A stretch of 33,113 nt of DNA from a virus. The notes under the pieces are model-generated. The model saw only the letters and a program-made list of their open reading frames with translations, made no database searches and was not told where the DNA came from. The translations under genes were made by a program, and so were the position numbers. The DNA is taken from positions 1 to 33,113 of IMG/VR virus record IMGVR_UViG_3300030117_001716. One strand, given 5' to 3'. Shown here piece after piece: positions 31,005-33,113 of this stretch (the first letter of the stretch is position 1; each line of letters begins with the position of its first letter).

Positions 31005-32465
31005 CTAATAATATTGTCTCGCTTGCAAACGAGCCATAGGTTCGTCTTCTTCTTCATCGCTGTCAAGTCGAAGAAACCCCCCTTTACGGTATCTAATAAG
31101 TGCCATGGACATACTATCACAAAAGTCATCATGTTCGCCATTGGGAAATGCAGCACACTCCTCGATGACTTCCTCCGAAAATTTTCTCTCTGGAGCCCAC
31201 ACCTTGCCAGACTCAAATATAGGCGCAACCATATGCATCCTCGTATGCTTATCACGACCCTTGGACGGTGTATAATTCACAACAGGTATACCCATAATCC
31301 TTAACTCGTCCGTGAGCGGTGTTCCACTGGCCTTGGCCTCAATCAATACCATGTCAGGCTCCCAGTAATCATACTCCTCCATCGCCTGGGATTTCAACTC
31401 AGGAAAATCCCAGCGTCCACGCTTCGCATCCATGAGAATTATGTTGTCAGGACCACCCTCCTCCGGCTGAAATATACCCCACGTGGTAATCGCAGAGTAA
31501 TCAGCCGTCTCCTTCTTGCTAAAAGCAGTATCATAACTCTGCATAATATAACTAACAGGAGGTATGGACTCCTTCTCCCACTTGTTCCACCACTCCTTCT
31601 TTATAATCGCACCCTCTTCAGCCGTGGGATTCTGCTGCCACTGAGCGTTCCACTTGCCAACCGATAACGAAGCCTTGACCTTTAATAACTCATCCTTGTT
31701 CCAGAACTCCGGCCAAAGAACATTGTCACTCGGAAGTATGGCCGGAAACTCCACAACATCCCACTGATCCGACATCACATCATTCGCCTGAGACCGAATC
31801 AACTTACCCGTCAAATCCTTCAACGACCACCTCGTCATAACAACAACTATCGAACCACCCGGCTGTAACCGCTGACGAGGACCAGAAGTATACCACTCAT
31901 ACGCATTCTCTAACGCACTGTCCGATAAAGCATCCTGCTCCGAATGCGGATCATCAATAATCAGCAAATCCGCACCACGACCAGTAATCGCACCACCAAC
32001 ACCCGCAGCAAAATACTCACCACCCTGACCCGTCTCCCAACGACCAGCAGCCTTCGAATCCGCACGCAAATCAACATCAGGAAATATCTCACGGTATATA
32101 TCAAGCTCCATAAGATTCCTTACCTTACGACCAAACCGAACCGCTAACTCCGCAGTGTGAGTCGTCTGAATAATCTTTAACTCTGGATTCTTGCCAATCA
32201 ACCAAGCCGGTAAAAGATAACTCGCAAACTCAGACTTGGTATGCCTCGGAGGCATGTTGACAATGATCCGTGAACCAGGACTAACCGCCAGCTTCTCAAA
32301 CTGCCTCGCTACCTGCTTATGATGAGTCCCCTCAATAAAACCATCATAAACATGCTTCACAAAAGCCATGAAATCATTCTGAGCAATATCCCGTACAGAA
32401 AGCTTGCGCTTGGCCTCTTCTAAAGCCAAAATCTCACGCATTATCTCATCAGAAGCATTTAACAT
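31005..32465 (-). CDS. terL: Terminase large subunit
   Basis: The DNA-packaging motor, 486 aa from the ATG at 32465 (a longer reading adds a hydrophobic, unlikely N-terminus). ATPase: Walker A-type MPPRHTKSE (71-79), Walker B LLIIDD (167-172). Nuclease: YDTAFS with Asp312, IEAKASGT with Glu376, and EHDDFCDS with Asp446/447. All expected catalytic acidic residues are present. Walker A has Thr where most relatives have Gly (RHGKS). It is the first gene of the leftward late cluster. No small terminase subunit is recognisable nearby. Confidence 0.95.
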   Translation of the reverse strand: MLNASDEIMREILALEEAKRKLSVRDIAQNDFMAFVKHVYDGFIEGTHHKQVARQFEKLAVSPGSRIIVNMPPRHTKSEFASYLLPAWLIGKNPELKIIQTTHTAELAVRFGRKVRNLMELDIYREIFPDVDLRADSKAAGRWETGQGGEYFAAGVGGAITGRGADLLIIDDPHSEQDALSDSALENAYEWYTSGPRQRLQPGGSIVVVMTRWSLKDLTGKLIRSQANDVMSDQWDVVEFPAILPSDNVLWPEFWNKDELLKVKASLSVGKWNAQWQQNPTAEEGAIIKKEWWNKWEKESIPPVSYIMQSYDTAFSKKETADYSAITTWGIFQPEEGGPDNIILMDAKRGRWDFPELKSQAMEEYDYWEPDMVLIEAKASGTPLTDELRIMGIPVVNYTPSKGRDKHTRMHMVAPIFESGKVWAPERKFSEEVIEECAAFPNGEHDDFCDSMSMALIRYRKGGFLRLDSDEEEDEPMARLQARQYY

Positions 32466-32528
32466 TATTACGCTCAAGGTATAAAATAAACAACATAACA
32501 AAAACATACACAAAAAGGAAGATCATTA
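32466..32528. promoter_or_regulatory. Divergent intergenic region, likely start of the late cluster
   Basis: Sixty-three AT-rich bases separate the terminase start (-) from the small zinc-ribbon start (+). It should contain promoters for both directions. A TATAAAAT-like sequence lies at 32481-32488 (+) and on the - strand TTGTGT and TATTTT are 18 bases apart, but neither is convincing. The ribosome binding site AAGGAAG of the + gene is at its right end. Confidence 0.4.
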
Positions 32529-32708
32529 ATGGGAGAAATAATAGATCTGGGACCACCGTCCAAGGGACCCGCAGAACTAACATGCGTCAACTGCTCTGGA
32601 AATACATTCTTCATATTCCCAGATTCCATCGTAACCTGTACCCAGTGCAACTACATCATGGAAATACAACAAAAACTCAGACTTGTAGACATCATTGATG
32701 GTCCATAA
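32529..32708 (+). CDS. Small zinc-ribbon protein on the opposite strand (59 aa)
   Basis: MGEIIDLGPPSKGPAELTC, then CxxC-x14-CxxC (CVNC at 19-22, CTQC at 37-40), with a helical C-terminus (IMEIQQKLRLVDIIDG). AAGGAAG seven bases before the ATG is a strong ribosome binding site. This is the only + strand gene apart from the polymerase, divergent from terminase. The ribbon has the same cysteine spacing as the protein at 1448-1579. DNA- or RNA-polymerase-binding regulator is a fair guess. Confidence 0.8.
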   Translation: MGEIIDLGPPSKGPAELTCVNCSGNTFFIFPDSIVTCTQCNYIMEIQQKLRLVDIIDGP

Positions 32709-32804
32709 ATGGTAAGTTGTACACCGACAACGGTGCAATGACAAATGTCCACGGTTATATGTTCAAAACACTACACTACTCTACGTCTCTAGCAAGGTGG
32801 CGGT

Positions 32805-32858
32805 CCGCCCGAATGGGGCGGGGTCGGTCGGCCTTCCCGTTAAAATTTGAGAAGGCCG
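32805..32858. other. GC-rich hairpin island between convergent small genes
   Basis: In AT-rich surroundings, two perfect stems lie close together: CCGCCC / GGGCGG with a 5-base loop (32805-32821) and CGGCCTTC / GAAGGCCG with a 14-base loop (32829-32858). The second begins eight bases after the stop of the - strand gene at 32866. Neither is followed by a clear T tract. It may terminate transcription from both sides or be a structured RNA or DNA element. The rest of 32709-32804 shows only a short CACCG/CGGTG stem at 32722-32735 and nothing else I can name. Confidence 0.5.
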
Positions 32859-32865
32859 TGGAACC

Positions 32866-33009
32866 TTATTTAGATTGTTTGCGAGTTGATAAGATATGCT
32901 TGGCTATTCCTAGCCTTTGGTTTTCTTCAAGCGTATTAAGCCAAGAATGCATGGACAATGCTTTGACTATTGCTTTCAATTCCCATGTTGGTCTTTTATC
33001 TAAATTCAT
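32866..33009 (-). CDS. Small conserved-looking phage protein (47 aa)
   Basis: MNLDKRPTWELKAIVKALSM, then HSWLNTLEENQRLGIAKHIL and a basic end. The phrase RPTWELKxxVKALSxHSWLNTxEEN followed by a helix recurs in short proteins of marine phages as I remember them; function unknown. A hairpin (33017-33036) covers the likely ribosome binding region just upstream. It begins a - strand unit outside the late cluster, separated from it by the GC-rich hairpins. Confidence 0.72.
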   Translation of the reverse strand: MNLDKRPTWELKAIVKALSMHSWLNTLEENQRLGIAKHILSTRKQSK

Positions 33010-33016
33010 TTACTTT

Positions 33017-33036
33017 CTCACTTTCTAAAAAGTGAG
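33017..33036 (-). promoter_or_regulatory. Hairpin over the ribosome binding region of the 47-aa gene
   Basis: A perfect 8-bp inverted repeat (CTCACTTT, loop of four, AAAGTGAG) ends eight bases before the ATG at 33009. It contains the T tract of the adjoining terminator and the GTGAG that is the best ribosome binding candidate, so the two structures compete or stack. Could tune read-through and translation. Confidence 0.5.
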
Positions 33037-33050
33037 GGGACAATGTCCCC
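33027..33050 (-). terminator. Terminator of the gene entering from the right
   Basis: On the - strand GGGGAC, loop ATT, GTCCCC is followed by TCACTTTTT, a typical factor-independent terminator. It lies 15 bases after the stop codon at 33065 and so supports a real gene end there. Confidence 0.75.
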
Positions 33051-33064
33051 CCATGATTTAAGGT

Positions 33065-33112
33065 TTATTGAAATATTCCAAAGTCCTCATTGATACCCAT
33101 GAATTGGAAGTC
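33065..33112 (-). CDS. C-terminal end of an unidentified gene, cut by the window
   Basis: Fifteen codons and a TAA stop are open to the right edge, ending GINEDFGIFQ. The terminator just downstream supports a true 3' end. Too short to identify. Confidence 0.45.
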   Translation of the reverse strand, partial: DFQFMGINEDFGIFQ

Positions 33113-33113
33113 T

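Noticed and set aside
32796-32860. tRNA gene or tRNA-derived attachment site in the GC-rich island
   Set aside because: No T-arm consensus, no acceptor stem pairing and no CCA; stems do not fit a cloverleaf.
32717-33028. A 103-codon open frame on the + strand
   Set aside because: It runs across the GC-rich hairpins and antisense to the 47-aa gene, with no ribosome binding site and no protein-like pattern; the - strand gene is far more convincing.
1-33113. Gene transfer agent origin, suggested by the GTA-type holin
   Set aside because: That holin family is common in ordinary phages; the other genes here (P22-type portal, nozzle-like protein, family A polymerase) are not GTA genes.

Overview
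The window is about 33 kb of an AT-rich tailed-phage genome, almost certainly from an uncultured marine virus. The gene families and their order are those of marine short-tailed (podovirus-like) phages: a family A DNA polymerase, a large P22-type portal, a scaffold, an HK97-fold capsid protein, two adaptor-type proteins, a nozzle-like protein, fibres and several long internal or ejection-type virion proteins. I see no tape measure, tail tube or sheath. The host cannot be read from the sequence. A marine alphaproteobacterium is a reasonable guess but only a guess. No tRNA, integrase, transposon or CRISPR array is visible.

Layout. Bases 2-622 (+) hold the C-terminal third of DNA polymerase I with Leu at the '762' position. 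It runs head-on into, and overlaps by 8 bp, the end of a single huge leftward (-) late cluster that fills 615-32465. Read in its own direction from the right, the cluster encodes: terminase large subunit; a set of small membrane proteins and a GTA-type 3-TM holin; the portal; a tiny 35-aa gene; two small membrane or coiled-coil proteins; a run of short, very basic proteins; a GroES-like co-chaperonin; scaffold; conserved virion proteins; major capsid protein with a strong terminator; decoration or fibre-type proteins; adaptor and nozzle proteins; tail fibre and its chaperone; four large internal virion-type proteins; and finally an M15 peptidase endolysin, a zinc ribbon and a last virion-type protein. 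Many genes are chained by TAATG or ATGA stop/start overlaps, so translation is probably coupled. The right end (32466-33113) is a small control-like region: a 59-aa zinc ribbon on the + strand, a GC-rich hairpin island, a 47-aa gene on the - strand, a terminator and the last codons of another - strand gene.

Four small genes under 60 aa were found by reading the gaps: 10461-10628, 26942-27049, 30831-30995 and 32529-32708. A fifth, 32866-33009, is a 47-aa gene. 

Most striking observation: three perfect copies of the bacterial chromosome-partition site parS (TGTTTCACGTGAAACA) lie within 7.8 kb of the late cluster. One is inside the scaffold gene, one fills the gap between two basic-protein genes, and one lies just upstream of the holin. 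No parA or parB is in the window. A second unexplained pattern is a shared C-terminal tail (GG...K-x-R-x-F-COOH) on several otherwise unrelated small basic proteins. A third is a 12-residue motif (ESGK/RTISDxDR) shared by one of those small proteins and a large internal virion-type protein.
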